Origin: Gorsachius magnificus
Taxonomy: Eukaryota > Chordata > Aves > Pelecaniformes > Ardeidae
Direction: 5' to 3'
Assembly: GCA_034008185.1 (NCBI GenBank)
Contig: CM067084.1
Location: 58,790,599-58,854,598 of the forward strand
DNA: 64,000 nucleotides
The notes beneath the pieces were generated by a model that ran no database searches, was not told where the DNA came from, and saw only the letters and a program-made list of their open reading frames with translations. Position 1 is the first letter of the stretch. Each line of letters begins with the position of its first letter. A program made the position numbers and the translations under genes. Positions 22,971-35,404 of the stretch are shown here, piece after piece.

Positions 22971-24829
22971 TGTATATATAATGTAATCATTATACAATCA
23001 TACAAAAATTATATATCTTGTATATATAATTAAGTTATATACTAATAATAATTTCTATTATATAACCTGATGATTTCAAAACTACAGAGCTAATCTGAAT
23101 GACATAATCAAGCCAACTGAATGACTCGGAGAGTATGTGACCCTTAATAAGGACGAAGAATTTCAATCTGACACTTGAAAGGAAGCTCAAATATATAGTG
23201 GAAAAATATGATTTACAAGCTGCCCCAGTCCTATTTTATTTTTTTTATATAATACCTGCTTTAAAATCTCCTGTATAATAATATGTGGTATTTTCTTTGA
23301 GAGAAGCAGGAGTTTAGAAGTTAAACGTGTCCAAAAATTACTATCTGGTTTTCAGGTAGTTGAAATTCTGTATGCTTATTCTTCTGAAAGTAATAGCCTT
23401 CTCTCATCATCCTTTATTCCTGTAAAAATATATTCCACAAATATCAACTAACCTTAACAAGTGTGCTATTCATGACTTTTATGTTTGAGTTTCACTGTCT
23501 CTAAACATGTAATAGCAGATACTGAATAGAGGGAAATGGTCTGCTTCATTAAAAGGTTGATGTGTGAACTCCCATCACCTCACTCAGTATGTGTTGAGGT
23601 GTAATCAGAGAAGGGAATGGGTCATAAGGACCGTGTGAACCTCTGCTCTGAGAAACACATAAGGGTTAGGCTAGTGTCTGAAGTTCAATTTACAAAATGT
23701 AGTACTATTTAAAGGGGAGATCTGCCACTTGCCTTCCTCCTTCTCTCCTAATTTCTACATCCATTTGTCCTCCCAACCCATCGCAGTAATTGTTTGCATC
23801 AATTCTATTCAGTTTGACCTTAGTCTAGACACACTAGCTTTTGGCTGAATGTTGACATTTACTGGGGTTTTTTTGGTGTTAAAATAATTAAAACCTGATT
23901 TAGTAAGTTATATTGGTTTTCATAGTGGTTTAAAGGGAAAAAATCTCTGCCATACTGCAGACTTACAGTGTTGATCTCTGCAAACTCTACATGGCAGAGT
24001 AATTTTCTGTGTCACAAAAATCTTTTGAAAGCGGAATTGTCGTTTTAAGGAACTTTTACATGGTGAACATATTTTAATTTCTAAAGCATTACTTTTTCTA
24101 ACTGGTTTTGTTAAAATAATAAACACAGTTCTGTAGTCATTTCATCTTGTTAGAGTTTTTGAGTCCACTTTTAGCTTGTAAATTTACTCTGAAACATTAG
24201 CAATACTGAGGAACAAGTTCACTAGCTTCAGCAAAACAATGTATGTATTAAGTGTAGGCTAAGATGCACAGACAGTTTGCACCATTCATCCACATTGTGT
24301 AGCTGCAGGAATCTACATGTTTATTGTTTCTATTTATTATCTTGCATCTGTACACAGTGTTAAAACAAGTAAACAGCTTTTTTAGATAACCGTTGTACTT
24401 TCATCATTAGGTAGTGTCAGTGTGATAAAAGATACAGGGTAAGGTCACTGGAGAAGGGATGCTCCCGTTGTCTAGAGGAGGCAGCAGTTGTGATTGCACT
24501 GGGGCTCTCCATCTCAAAGTACACAAGAAATAACTGCTAGCTTGAAAGAAGAAGGGGAGACCCTAATCTTTCCAGTCTTCTACGCTCTTTATGTGGATAA
24601 TTTCTCCTCGCTGACTAGTAGGGCTGAGGCCAGATGTCCAACTATTTGAAGTATGTTTTTAACAGTGGATTCAGCCCATACAAATGGATAACTGGGTGGA
24701 TGGATGTCCTCTTCCTTTACAGGGCTGTGATCATGTTTATAACTGAATTCCAGGAATTTCCCTTGGTTCTCTGAGTTACATTAGAATCTTACAGACTAAA
24801 TAAAGATATTCATGACCTTTTTTTTCTGT

Positions 24830-25290
24830 TAGTGTTACCTCAGAGCTTTGTGTCATCAGCATTTCTCTCCTTTTTCTTCCAGAGACTTTAATGATGTTTG
24901 AAAGGAACAACTCTGTTAGGCTCATTTAATCTTTGGCAACTTATCATTGTCTTCCCTGTCAGTGCAATTTTTCCCATGATCATTATATACATAGCACATT
25001 CTCCTTTTTCATAACTATTATACTAATTCTCATTTTCTCATTTTAAACTAATTTCTCATGTTGTGCAATATCAAACATTGTACTGAGGTCTAGATGTGTA
25101 TTTTCTCTTGTCTATAAATCAACTTTCCTTTTCAAGGAAAAAAGATGTTAGTTTATGTGTATTGATATTTTTCAGTAAATTCATGGCGAGTTTTCCACTT
25201 TCCTCAAGATCTTTAGCTAGTCTCTCTTGACAATTTATTCCATAACTTTTCATGGTTGTTGCAGGAGCACTCTTTCAAGTGCTGTTCAGA
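24830..25290 (-). mobile_element. Ancient CR1/L3-type LINE relic, antisense
   Basis: On the plus strand the order CAGAGCTTTGTGTCATCAGC, CATTGTACTGAGGTCTAGATG, GTCTATAAATCAACTTTCC, TTCCATAACTTTTCATGG follows the antisense of the reverse-transcriptase region of old amniote CR1/L3 elements. Many point changes and small indels separate it from the younger CR1 copies here. The call rests on pattern recognition, and the limits are approximate. Confidence 0.5.
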
Positions 25291-27097
25291 AGGGCAAGGT
25301 ATGCATTATATTTTGGTATAAGAGATACTCAGTACAGCTTAGTTCTATTTCAAGACCCTTCTTCTTCTCCTTGCATGAAAATTTCCCACATTAGAGTTTT
25401 ATTTGTTAGAAAAATATGAGAGAATAGATTCACTATAAAGTGTGTGTATATAGGTCCTTGAAATTTTACCAGTAAAGAGTTTTATTTTTTGAGTGGGAAC
25501 TATTGATTTCTGAGAAAAGGGGCTATTATTTAGAGATACTCTTTGAAACACAAATTTCTAAACCATGGGTGGATCAATCCTGAATGGATTGTGTACATCT
25601 AGTTCCTAGTAGTTGCAAAGGACTAGAAAGTTCTGCATGTTTTGTAAAGTCTGTATCTGAAAAATCATTCTTATTAGGACACATCCTGATTATTTTAGGT
25701 TTACTTTCTTAAATACTGGCTTCTAAGGAATATCATCAATATAGAGATGATTATTATTTTTCCTCCTTCAGGCTTTTCTAAGATATTTGTAAGTATCAAG
25801 TGTTTGATAGATTTGCTATAGTGGGAAGGCTGTGAAGTTTAGAATGAGTTTTTGTCATTTTGAGAACTATGTGCAGAAATGTGAAGTGTTGCAGTTTGGT
25901 GAAGACATGGAAATATCCTGCTACTGTCACTTGGTATAGTTAAAAAAGAAATAAGCTCATGATTGTGTGGATAAGGATTCATATTCTATTCTGAACATGA
26001 AATAAATATTATTATTATTGGCAAAGAGGGAATATGTTAGCGGTTTTTTAACTGTGCATGTATATTTGCACTGAGGTAATCCAAGTAACTTCTGATTTTA
26101 ATTGTTGAAATGTATTGATTCTGGCTTTAGATTTTATCTTAAACTCTAATGAAAATACTGGGAAATTTTCTTTTGAGATTTTCCTTTCATGGCAAACATG
26201 CTGATTAGAATGTAGTTGGTTTTATTTGATGAAATCAAATAAGTTTATTATCTTTTTAATTTCCATTATATTTTTAAATGTTTTTCATAACTTCAGTTTG
26301 TACTAAAATATAAAGCAAGAGGGAATTATGTTCATGATTTTTAATTATCTTCTTTTTGCAAATAATTAGAGTTAGTAGGAAGAATAATTTAATTCTGACT
26401 CTTTAAACAGATGGTTTTCAGCTGGTATGAAAGATGGGATTGAGATACAACTTCTCAAGTTAGTCCCAAACTCTCTCTACGCCGTACAAATGATAGTAGA
26501 ATCTGACTCTAAGTTTTGAAGTATAACCTAACTGGTTTTTTTCTGTATGCACTTTAAAGTGTATTTGCATAATTGGACATTTGAGACTGAGTATCACTCA
26601 TGTACTTTTTGTGCATGCACAACCATGCACCTAACGCATTAATACGTTTTTCACTATTAAAATGTTGGGGCTCTTCTAAATAGTTATGTGTGGTATAACT
26701 GTCTACAGGTTATTTAAAAGAAGGACAAAACCCATAAATACTGAAATACCGGTAGTTGCAGACTGTACCATGCAATGTATTTGTATTAAACCCTGCATTT
26801 TATGCTCATTAGCGATGTTTCATGCAAATTCTCACTTTTCACCTCTGATACTGCCTTTGCGCATGTTGTGCAGCGCTTGAAGATATTGACGGCTCATTTA
26901 GCAGAATGTATGAAAATGGGAAAAAAAATACATGATTTTGATTAGTACACATTATAGCATTGCTTTCAAAGCATGACTATTTGTGTAGTTAGCTGTGGCT
27001 GTGTAATACTGCTTTTCACAAATAAAAAAAAATATGCAAACAATGAAAGCTGGTCTTTTCTGTATTCCTGTCTTTCCTGACCAAATGAAAATGTATT

Positions 27098-27649
27098 TGT
27101 CCTGGTTTCAGCTAGGATAGAGTTAATTTTCTTCATAGAAGCTAGCATAGTGCTGTGTTTTGGATTTAATACTAGAAGAATGTTGATAACACGCTGATGT
27201 TTTTAGTTGTTGCCAAGTAGTACTCAGACTACTCAAGGACTTTTTGAGCTTCTCCTGCTTGGCTGGGAGCACAGCTAGGACAGTTAACCCAAACTGACCA
27301 AAGAGCTATTCCATACCATATAATGTCATGCTTGGGGTGGGGGGCTGATCAGTCGGTTCGGTTGCGGGGAGAGTGATCGCTGCTTGGGACGGGCTGGGCA
27401 TCTGTCAGAGGATGGTGAGCAATTGCATGGTGCATCATTCGTTTTGTACATTCTGTATATTCTGTTACCATTCTCATTATTACTATTATTATTATTTTCT
27501 CTTATTAAACTGTCTTTATCTCAGCCCACGGCTCTAACCTTTTTTTTTTATTTTTTTCTTCCTAATTCTCTCCCCCATCCCACTGAGGGAGGAGGGAGTG
27601 AGCGAGCGGCTGCGTGGTGCTTAGTTGCCAGCCAGGTTAAACCACAACA
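27098..27649 (+). mobile_element. Avian endogenous-retrovirus LTR, plus orientation (solo)
   Basis: A 552-bp LTR from TGTCCTGGTTTCAGCTAGGA to GGTTAAACCACAACA. It contains a short ATT microsatellite (27470-27496), an ATTAAACTGTCTTTATCTCA polyadenylation block and the G-rich GAGGGAGTGAGCGAGCGGCT segment near the 3' end. Flanking GTATT (27093-27097) and GTTTT (27650-27654) may be a 5-bp target-site duplication with one change. It is the same family as 22442-22970 and lies sense to ARAP2. No retroviral genes are present. Confidence 0.9.
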
Positions 27650-28560
27650 GTTTTTATGTTACTTTTAATTGTTGATTTATTTAAAACATTTTAATCTTAT
27701 TTTTTGAGATTATATTGTGTGCTGCTTTTTAAGAATAAGAGTTTTGATATCAGATGCTCAAATCCTAAGTGGAATTTTAATGAAAAAAGCCAAGTGAGTA
27801 ATTCGGTAAGGATGCTGTTCTCCATACACTACAGCACGTACTCCTTTTACACCACAGGTTTATTAACTATCTTGAAATTAATATGTTATAAAAAGTAGTG
27901 GTATCATTCTGGGACTCCTAAACAAGTTTATTCAGTATTTCCTAAATAAGTGAATGACTTACAGGGAATCTCTACGTTTAGCAAAACAAAATAGGCGGTG
28001 AAAGCCAGAATATGGCATAAGTAGTCGGCTCATAATATTTGGGGATAAAGGAATTATGAGCCCTGTTAGTATGGCTCTCTCTTCAAGGTGAAATGGTATT
28101 GGCTGGAATGGAGGAGAAGAGTTCACCTCCTGCCTAGCTGTTCTCTTTCCACGCTGGCAGTCTGCTTCCAGCACCGGTTACCTCAAGGAGAAAAGAATTC
28201 TGCTGAATTCTGTGCTCTTTCATAAAGGCTCCCTAAGATGCAAGTAGGAATTATTTTGTTGGTTTTGTTGTTCCTTACTTTTGTTGAAGTGCTGTTTTGG
28301 TTTGCGTTTTTATGCATGAGTCATATCAGCATGGTAATTACTGTAATTGGTGGTCAGAATTTTTGCTAGCTGAAAGTGGACTTCCTGGGAAAAGCTGATA
28401 CTAATTAAAAAAACCCAAACAAACATATATTGGGTAGAACAGGAAAACCAAAACCATCTAGAAGTGGTGGTGCAGTAGTTTATATGTACTAGTAATACTT
28501 TTGTGTAGTATTTTATTTAGAAATTTAAATTGTTGAGAACATATAGAAGTTTGTTTAAAA

Positions 28561-28851
28561 AACCTTCAATGGTTCTGATTTTTTTTAAATACAAGCTTTT
28601 TTAGTACAAAGTTAAATACTTTATAAAGCTGACTGGGATGATGATTATTATTATTATTATACTACTACCAAATATATGTGTTTCTGTATATTTTGACCAT
28701 ACTGAAAAACCTTCAATGGTTCTGATTTTTTTTAAATACAAGCTTTTTTAGTACAAAGTTAAATACTTTATAAAGCTGACTGGGGATGATGATTATTATT
28801 ATTATTATTACTACTACTACCAAATATATGTGTGTTTCTGTGTATTTTGAC
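28561..28851. repeat. 147-bp tandem duplication with variable ATT microsatellite
   Basis: The block starting AACCTTCAATGGTTCTGATT at 28561 is repeated from 28708. The copies differ mainly in the length of the ATT/ACT triplet tract, one extra G and one extra GT near the end. The divergence is small, so the duplication is fairly young. Confidence 0.9.
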
Positions 28852-29332
28852 TCAAACAGTAAAATATAGACAGACTCATGACAAAATCAGATCTTTATGG
28901 AAAATTTTTGCCTCTCTGAAGCACAGAGATTAGTAGAAGTGTCCATGTCGTACTTTTGGAATTAACTGCAAATTCTGTTCTGAAAAGATTCTTTAAATTA
29001 AAAGTGTGTTGGTGGATTCTTTCCATGTTATCTTAAGTGAAACAGAGAAGACTCTTTTTTTTTTAACCACCCAGTAATTAAAATCATAATGGTGTCAATA
29101 TTTAAGAATACCTTTCTTATTAATATCTATTGTATATTAATATATAATATGTATTTAAATGTAATTATATATATAATTACTTTTATTATTTTTACAGATA
29201 TATAACATAACAAATCAGTGGAATTGTAATTTCAATCTTTTGATAAACAGTAATACTAGGGGCACTTAAAAACGAGCATCTTCCAGTGTTGTAAAATCTT
29301 CTAACAAAATGCTTTTTTAATTTTCTTGATAG

Positions 29333-29472
29333 AGAAAAATGAGAAAGGTAGCGTGAAAGCAGGCAATCTGAAGTACAAAGAAGAACCATCAAGACTACTG
29401 TCTGGAAACAAATTTCAGGAGCGTTATTTTGTGTTACAGGAAGGAAACTGGCTTCTTTATAAGGATATGAAG
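29333..29472 (+). CDS. ARAP2: ARAP2 coding exon 8 of window: RA-PH junction and first PH strands
   Basis: The first two bases complete a glutamate codon. The exon then encodes KNEKGSVKAGNLKYKEEPSR, LLSGNKFQERYFVLQEGNWL and LYKDMK. G.L.YK followed by W/F.RYFVL and LYKD is the usual start of a PH domain, here the last one of ARAP2. The acceptor is GATAG; a second AG two bases on would shift the frame. The donor is GTACAA and the exon ends in phase 0. Confidence 0.94.
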
Positions 29473-32400
29473 GTACAACAGACAAACTCTTCACCAAACT
29501 CTTAAGCACTCACTTAAGCTTTCTTTTTCATACAAAAAAGAGAAGACAGGCAAACAGATCAACATTTCTAATATTAAATGGCAACTTCTAGTCTGGGCTT
29601 GAAGTACAAGATTTTTGTTTTATATTTCACAGATGCTTTAGTAAAAGGAGTTTGTGTCAGTTACTCATTTAGCTATTGTAATTATGCATTACTGTAAGCT
29701 TTAAAAAAATAAACCAATGTTTAGGAATGCCTACAGCTTATACTGTGACGAAGTTTTTTGAAAACCTACTATAGAGAACAGTAGTAGAAGTAATATGGAA
29801 CTTCAGTGAGCTGCATGCCGTTTTTTCTTGGTATCTCACACAAAGCCTATAGAAGGTACAAGCAACAGGGTTATTATACCTACAAGTGTCGTGATAGAAG
29901 AGAGTATAAGAAACAGTAACTCTCAATACACTAGCAAAATCTTCCCCTGCTTCCCAAAGACAGTTTTTGATGTATTCTCAGTCCTCCAAACCTAGCACTG
30001 ATAATTAGATGCACCTCAGAATTCCACAGAAGCAAATCTAGGCTTACTTAATAGCATGGTGGGTTCAGTTATAAATATTTCATGGGAGTTATCTTGAAAG
30101 AGTGGTTTTGGGTTTACACAGCTTGTATTAAAGTACAAAGCTAAATAATATGCATCGTGAACTATGTTTTCACTTTAGTTTTGATAATTTCTGGTTTAAA
30201 AAAAAATCTCTTAAGCTGCTTTTATTTTTGCTGACTGCTGGTTTTGCACATCCAGCAAATATAGATGTATGCTTGCTGACCTTCATAAAGTACCTTTTTT
30301 TAAAGACAGATCCATTGCTCAAGTAAGCTAATGCAAAAGAAATAGTGTCTTCTTGTGATACTGTGGATATGATCTTAATTAGAATGACCCCAGAATGTCA
30401 AAAATAGTGTCTTATAATTTAGTGCTAAAACTCAAATTGGCACATATGTGAGAATAAATTAACATGGCCATAAAACCTTAATTAGTATCTTGGAAAGAGT
30501 TTATGATAGGATTGTTGTACTACTTTATAATCTGCTTTTTTAAGCCATTCTGATTTATAAAATATTCAATTCCCCAACTCGGGTGGAGTTTTGAACAGTG
30601 TTACTTTTAAATGGCTTTACGTTTGGTTTTTTAAAACAGCAAATGGAAATACTATTCTGACAAAATAGTGTCTATCAGTTTATTTTCTTTTGAGAGTTGT
30701 TCAACTACCACTAATAATTTTGGTTTAATTTTAGTCATATTTAGAAATTAATAGTAGGAAAGCTTGACATTGCAGATGGAAAATTGCATTTAATAAGACT
30801 GCATGTACTAATTAATTTATAAATTCTCATTAACAGCAAATTAAGTTTGTATATGCAGGTGGAGATACATTCTGTTAAGTGTTTCTCTTGTTCAAGAGCA
30901 ATTATCAAAAAAGTGAAAAGTTTCCTTGCTACTGTATGCTAAATTACAGTAGTGTGCTAATTGACTGAAATAGCGTACTGTTGTTTAGCAAGAAGCTCAC
31001 GCACAGTAAATGCCTTCCTTAAGGTATGTTTTTGTGAGAAGTACACTGTTATTTAACTAAATAGCATCTTTTGTAGGAGTGTTTCCTCATCCTGGCAGTA
31101 CCCTTGCTTTGAGCAGGAAGTTACACAAGAATACCAACCATGAAACTGTTTTGTTTTGTTTGGTTTGGTTTGGTTTCTTAAATGTGTATGCTGTTTCAGA
31201 TTTCCCTCTCTTCCCACCCCCCGGAGTGTTAGAGATTGAAAGCTACTGTAGAGGGAGAAATTGAGAATCCACAACAGTAAACACCATGGAGTTGCTTTCT
31301 GTATTGGGATTATAGGATATGTTAATTTTATTTTTTTTCTAAATAGAGAGCTAGAACACTTGCACTAAAAGTACTAAAGAGATGTTAGTGTGTTGCGTTA
31401 AATGTTAGTTGTGTTCTGTAGTAGAATAGTGTACATGAGAATTTTATTGTTTCCTTTCAGCATTTCATACTCCAGGCATGTTCAGTTCTCCTACCTAGTG
31501 TGGGTATATGTCTGTTGTAGGTTGGTTGAAGGTAGTTTGTTCAAGAAGGAACAAGGAAGGAAGGAACCTCAGGAGATCTCTAGTCCAACTTCCGGTTCAC
31601 AGCAGGGCAAGCAACTGAAGTCAGAACAGGTTGCTCAGGGCTTGATGCAGTTAAGTCTTGAAAACCCCCAAGGATGGAGATTGCACAACCTCTCTGGGCA
31701 GCCTGTTGCAGTACCTGACTGTCCTTATGGGAGAAAGCTTCTCCTTATATCTCGTCATCTCACAATGTGAAAAGCCTCACTCAGTGGTCTTGGTAACTTC
31801 CCTGTAGGTGCTGGGGGGCTGCTGTTGGGTCAGCCTCTCCTCACAGGGCAAGTGGTCCAGCCCCCAGCCAGTTTGGTGGGCCTCTGCTGAACTCACTCCA
31901 GATTATTCTCTTCTTTTTTTTTTTCTATTGGGGGGCCCAAAACCAGATGCAGGACTGCAGATGCAATCTCGCAAGTGCTGAGGAGAGGGGGGAAAAAAAT
32001 CACTCTCCTCAGCCTACCAGCTGTGCTTCTGCTAACACAGCCCAGGAGACCTTCTTTGCTGCCAGGGCACACTGCTGGCTTATGCACAGCTTGCCATCTA
32101 CCAGCACCCTCAGGTCCTTCTCAGCAGAGTGCTCCCCAGTCTGTGTCATTGCAGGTTTTTTTTTCCTTCATTGGTGCAGGACTTGGTATTTATCATTGTT
32201 GAATTTCATAAGATTCCTGTTGGCCCGTTTCTTTGTCCTGTATAGGTCCCTCTGGAAGTCAGCCCTGCCCCCAGCCTGTTCTCTTCCATGTGCTCAGAAA
32301 TGTGCTCCAAGAAAACACACTCTAGGATTTCCCCAGGGACTGAGATGAGGCTGGCAGGCATCTAGTTCTTCAAGCTGTCTTTTCAGCCTTTATTGAGGAT

Positions 32401-33903
32401 GGATGCAATGTTTTCCTTTTCCCAGTTACCAGCAGCTGTCCCTGATCTCTGACACTTCCAAGATGCCATAGAGCAGCCTTTCAAGGATGTCAGCCAGCAT
32501 AGTCAGAACCCTTTGCTGCAGCCTATCTGATCCAAAGGACTTGCATGACTTAAGTTCTCTCAAGTCTTTCCTGACTCGATCCAGTGTTGCTCTGGTGCAG
32601 TTGTTCTCCTCCTTGAACCTTGTCTGCAAGTGTAGAGGCCTAGAAGACCTTGCTGGTGCAAAAGAAGATCTAGAGTTACCTTAGCCTTACTTGTGTCTGC
32701 TGTTTCTAGTTCACCCTCCCTGTTTAGCATTGGTTCTACATTTTCCTTGTTCAGCCTTTTACTACTAAGGTACCCGTGTTGTAGAAGCTCTTCGTGTCCT
32801 TGATGTCCATAGCAGGTCTCAATTCCAAATGAGCTTTAGCTTTTGTAACACCATATCTACCTGGGCAGCATTTCTAAATTTCTTCCTTCATAGTCTCTCC
32901 CTGCTTACATCTCCTGTATACTGCCTTTGCACTGGAGCTCCACCATGAGCTACCTATTTACCTGGGCGTGTCTCCGGATGAATCTACTTGTTTTGCTGAG
33001 TATTGGGATGAACCATTCTTGTTCTTGGAGAATGCTGTCCTTAAAAACCTGCCAGCTTTCCTGAGCTCCTTTACCCTTCAGAGTTGCCTCCTCCCATGGA
33101 CACACACCTATCTGTTCCTTGAATAAGCCAAACATTGCTCTTCTCCGTGGTCTGTCCTCTGTTAACATGTCATCTTTTTTACCCTTAGGATCTTGACCTC
33201 TACTATTTCATGATAACTATGGCCAATACTACTGTTATCACATCCCTGACAAGTTCTTCCTTGTCTGTGAATAGCAGATCCATGTGTGCATCACCCCTTG
33301 TTAACCCATCCTTTACTGGTGTCAAGAATTTATCCCTGACACCCTCCAGAAGTCAGCTGGATTGCTTGTGTCCCACTGTGTTGCCCTTCCAGAAGATACC
33401 ATGGAGAGCAAGCCTTGCCTTCCTCATCCCCTGCTCTGTAGGAGTAAGGATCTGTTACTCAGAGACTTCCTTGTGTTGTCTGAAGACTCCATCTGCCTTT
33501 TTTCATTCTGATTGGATGATCTGAAGCACATACACACCATGATATTGCCCATCCCATTGAAGAGGTCCTTTACCAGAGGGTAGCCCCACTCCTCATCTTC
33601 CCTGACTTGTCTCTCTCAAAGAGCTTGTATCTATATATTACAGGACTCCAGTTTTGTGAATTGTACCACCGCATCTTCAGTATTCCAGTTGTATTACAGT
33701 TTTGTGACTTCAGATGGACCTTAAGTTCTTAACAGTGATTGGCACACTTTGTTAATGAGAAAGAAAGAGAGAAAAAAACTTAATGATCTGTAAGAAAAGA
33801 GGGGTGCAGTCCATGAAAGAAGCTTAACCGTGAAGACAGTCATGTGAGATTTTCTTTTTTGCACATTCCTGTTACAATAATTAGAATCTTATTTTATTTG
33901 CAG
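29473..33903 (+). other. ARAP2 intron with an internally deleted antisense CR1
   Basis: A 4.4-kb intron. Sequence from 29473 to 31544 is unique and AT-rich with a GTTTT/GTTTG microsatellite at about 31149-31177. A CR1 fills 31545-33650. The acceptor is TTTATTTGCAG before 33904. Confidence 0.8.
31545..33650 (-). mobile_element. CR1 LINE, antisense, with ORF2 remnants and an internal gap
   Basis: The low-coordinate end is a CR1 3' end (GGAACCTCAGGAGATCTCTAG, CAGGTTGCTCAGGGC, CAACCTCTCTGGGCAGCCTG). Minus-strand frames at 32426-32629 (VRKDLRELKSCKSFGSDRLQ) and 32950-33168 (RRRAMFGLFKEQIG) match the segments between the CR1 endonuclease and RT, while 33200-33650 reads as the endonuclease end of ORF2. 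Around 32255-32330 the sequence jumps from the 3' part of RT to its start, so the catalytic core is missing. It is an inactive copy. Confidence 0.85.
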
Positions 33904-33986
33904 GCTAGCAAACCTGAAAAAGTGTTGCCCGTCAATTCCCTGAGGCTTTATCTTGGAGTGAAGAAGAAAATGAAGCCACCGACAAA
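33904..33986 (+). CDS. ARAP2: ARAP2 coding exon 9 of window: last PH domain, middle
   Basis: Starts in phase 0 and ends two bases into a codon before GTAAGA. It encodes ASKPEKVLPVNSLRLYLGVK, then KKMKPPT and the first two bases of asparagine. The basic KKKMKPP segment lies in the PH strand-loop region and could contribute to membrane contact, which is inference. Exon length and sequence fit ARAP2 without gaps. Confidence 0.94.
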
Positions 33987-35368
33987 GTAAGAATAGAAAA
34001 GAAAATAAGTTAAACACCGTGTAGCAAGGTACTTGTAGTATCATCAAGAAAGGGGAACATAAACCATTTTGGAACAAGGAAAAGTCAAGAAGCCAACTGA
34101 AGTATGCTAAATTAAATTACCCTCTATAATATTATTTGTTCTGTTTCTGTCTCTGTTTTTGTGTTCCATGTTAATCTTCTGTGCTAGGAAATTACTTTAT
34201 TGATTGGCTTTTCTTAATCTTAAGTGCATTATCTCTTGTGGATATGTTTGCTGCTAACTCACTTAGTTTTGTAGTGTATGTCCTGCATTTCATTAGTGGA
34301 CACCCCTTCTTTGCACAAAGAATAAAAGAGAGAAGAAAAAACCAACTAGTCATGGCCTTTAGTGACAGTCCCTGTTGTTCAGTAGAGGATTTTCCCTTTT
34401 CAGGATCCTTGTTATTTTGATGTTTCTTTTTCTAGCTGAAGACTGCAATGTCCTTCACAGACATCAGTGACTATGTCTCTGGAAAAGAGCAGTGAAAAAT
34501 GACACCTGTTTTTCTCAGATCTTTCCAGAATGCTGACACTGAGACAGCATACATAGGGTCCTATCCCAATGGGATTCTAAGTTGGCTGTAGCCTTTACAC
34601 AGATCTGCTTGAACTTTTCCTTTACAGTTGGCACATCAAAACACCCCAAAAAGATCTGTAAATTTCAAAGCTTAGTTCTGTTAGAGAAAAAGTTGGTGGA
34701 TTATTTTTTTTTTGAGTTAAGCACAGAATGCGTAGGAGATTAGGCCAAAATGGGAATAAAAAGATTATGTAAATGAGTCTTTGCAGGTAGTTTTTTTTCC
34801 TTGAGGTTTATTTTCAGTCTACTTGTAAAAGCAGACTTTGCAGTCTCTTCTGGATCTCCAGGAGTGTCTGTGTCTCTTGGACCTCAGAGGCTTCATTGTG
34901 CACCTATTTTTTTCAGCAATTTTTAAAACTCTGTAGGCTCGTGTGATTCCTTCTGTTTATAGTGCAAGTGTACCTCTCTTCCTTCTGACTTCCACACTGT
35001 AGTGGACTCTCTTCTGGGCACCATCTTAGCAGTTTGACTTCCAGGAGCTTTCAGAAAGTAGAGCCATGGCCAAAATGGGGCAAGCAGTTAGCCATCATCT
35101 GCAGTGCTTGGCTATAACACTATGTCCAGAACAGAATGTGAATCATTCCTGTGAATCAGCTGTAAGGAAGTAAGCAAAATCCATCATCAAACCCACAATT
35201 TGATTCTAGATTTGCAGTACACATTTAGACTTTGTAATTTCGCACCCCCCCGCCCCCCACACACACACTTAAAAGCACCATATAAAGGTAATGGATCTCT
35301 GCAGTTTGAGGAATGTGTCCCTGCCTTGAGTTTCTGGAACTAATTTTTTAAAATTTTATTTGTTTCAG
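33987..35368 (+). other. ARAP2 intron, no recognised element
   Basis: A 1.4-kb intron of unique sequence with a C-rich then CA-rich stretch at about 35242-35270. I see no transposon or RNA gene. Confidence 0.75.
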
Positions 35369-35404
35369 CTGGGGACTTGCAGTATTTTTTGAAAAGCACC
35401 AGTG
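35369..35404 (+). CDS. ARAP2: ARAP2 coding exon 10 of window: 36-bp exon of the last PH domain
   Basis: Only 36 bp. It completes an asparagine codon, encodes WGLAVFFEKHQ and gives the first two bases of a tryptophan codon. The acceptor is TGTTTCAG and the donor GTAGGT. In the PH fold this is the strand before the last part of the domain. Its length is a multiple of three, so skipping would remove 12 residues in frame and damage the PH core. It was found by phase and family match, not by an open frame. Confidence 0.92.

Larger units (their letters stand above)
22062..29332 (+). other. ARAP2 intron with inverted LTR pair, ancient LINE and 147-bp duplication
   Basis: A 7.3-kb intron carrying an antisense LTR (22442-22970), an old LINE relic (about 24830-25290), a sense LTR (27098-27649) and a 147-bp tandem duplication (28561-28851). 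The TATA-rich stretches at 22971-23060 and 29125-29180 could form hairpins. The remaining sequence is unique and AT-rich. The acceptor is CTTGATAG before 29333. Confidence 0.85.

Noticed and set aside
22442..27649. A complete provirus bounded by the two LTRs
   Set aside because: The LTRs face opposite directions and no gag, pol or env sequence was seen between them, so they are separate solo LTRs.
31947..32348. 133-codon plus-strand frame
   Set aside because: It lies wholly inside the antisense CR1 and is the complement of the retrotransposon's coding and UTR sequence.
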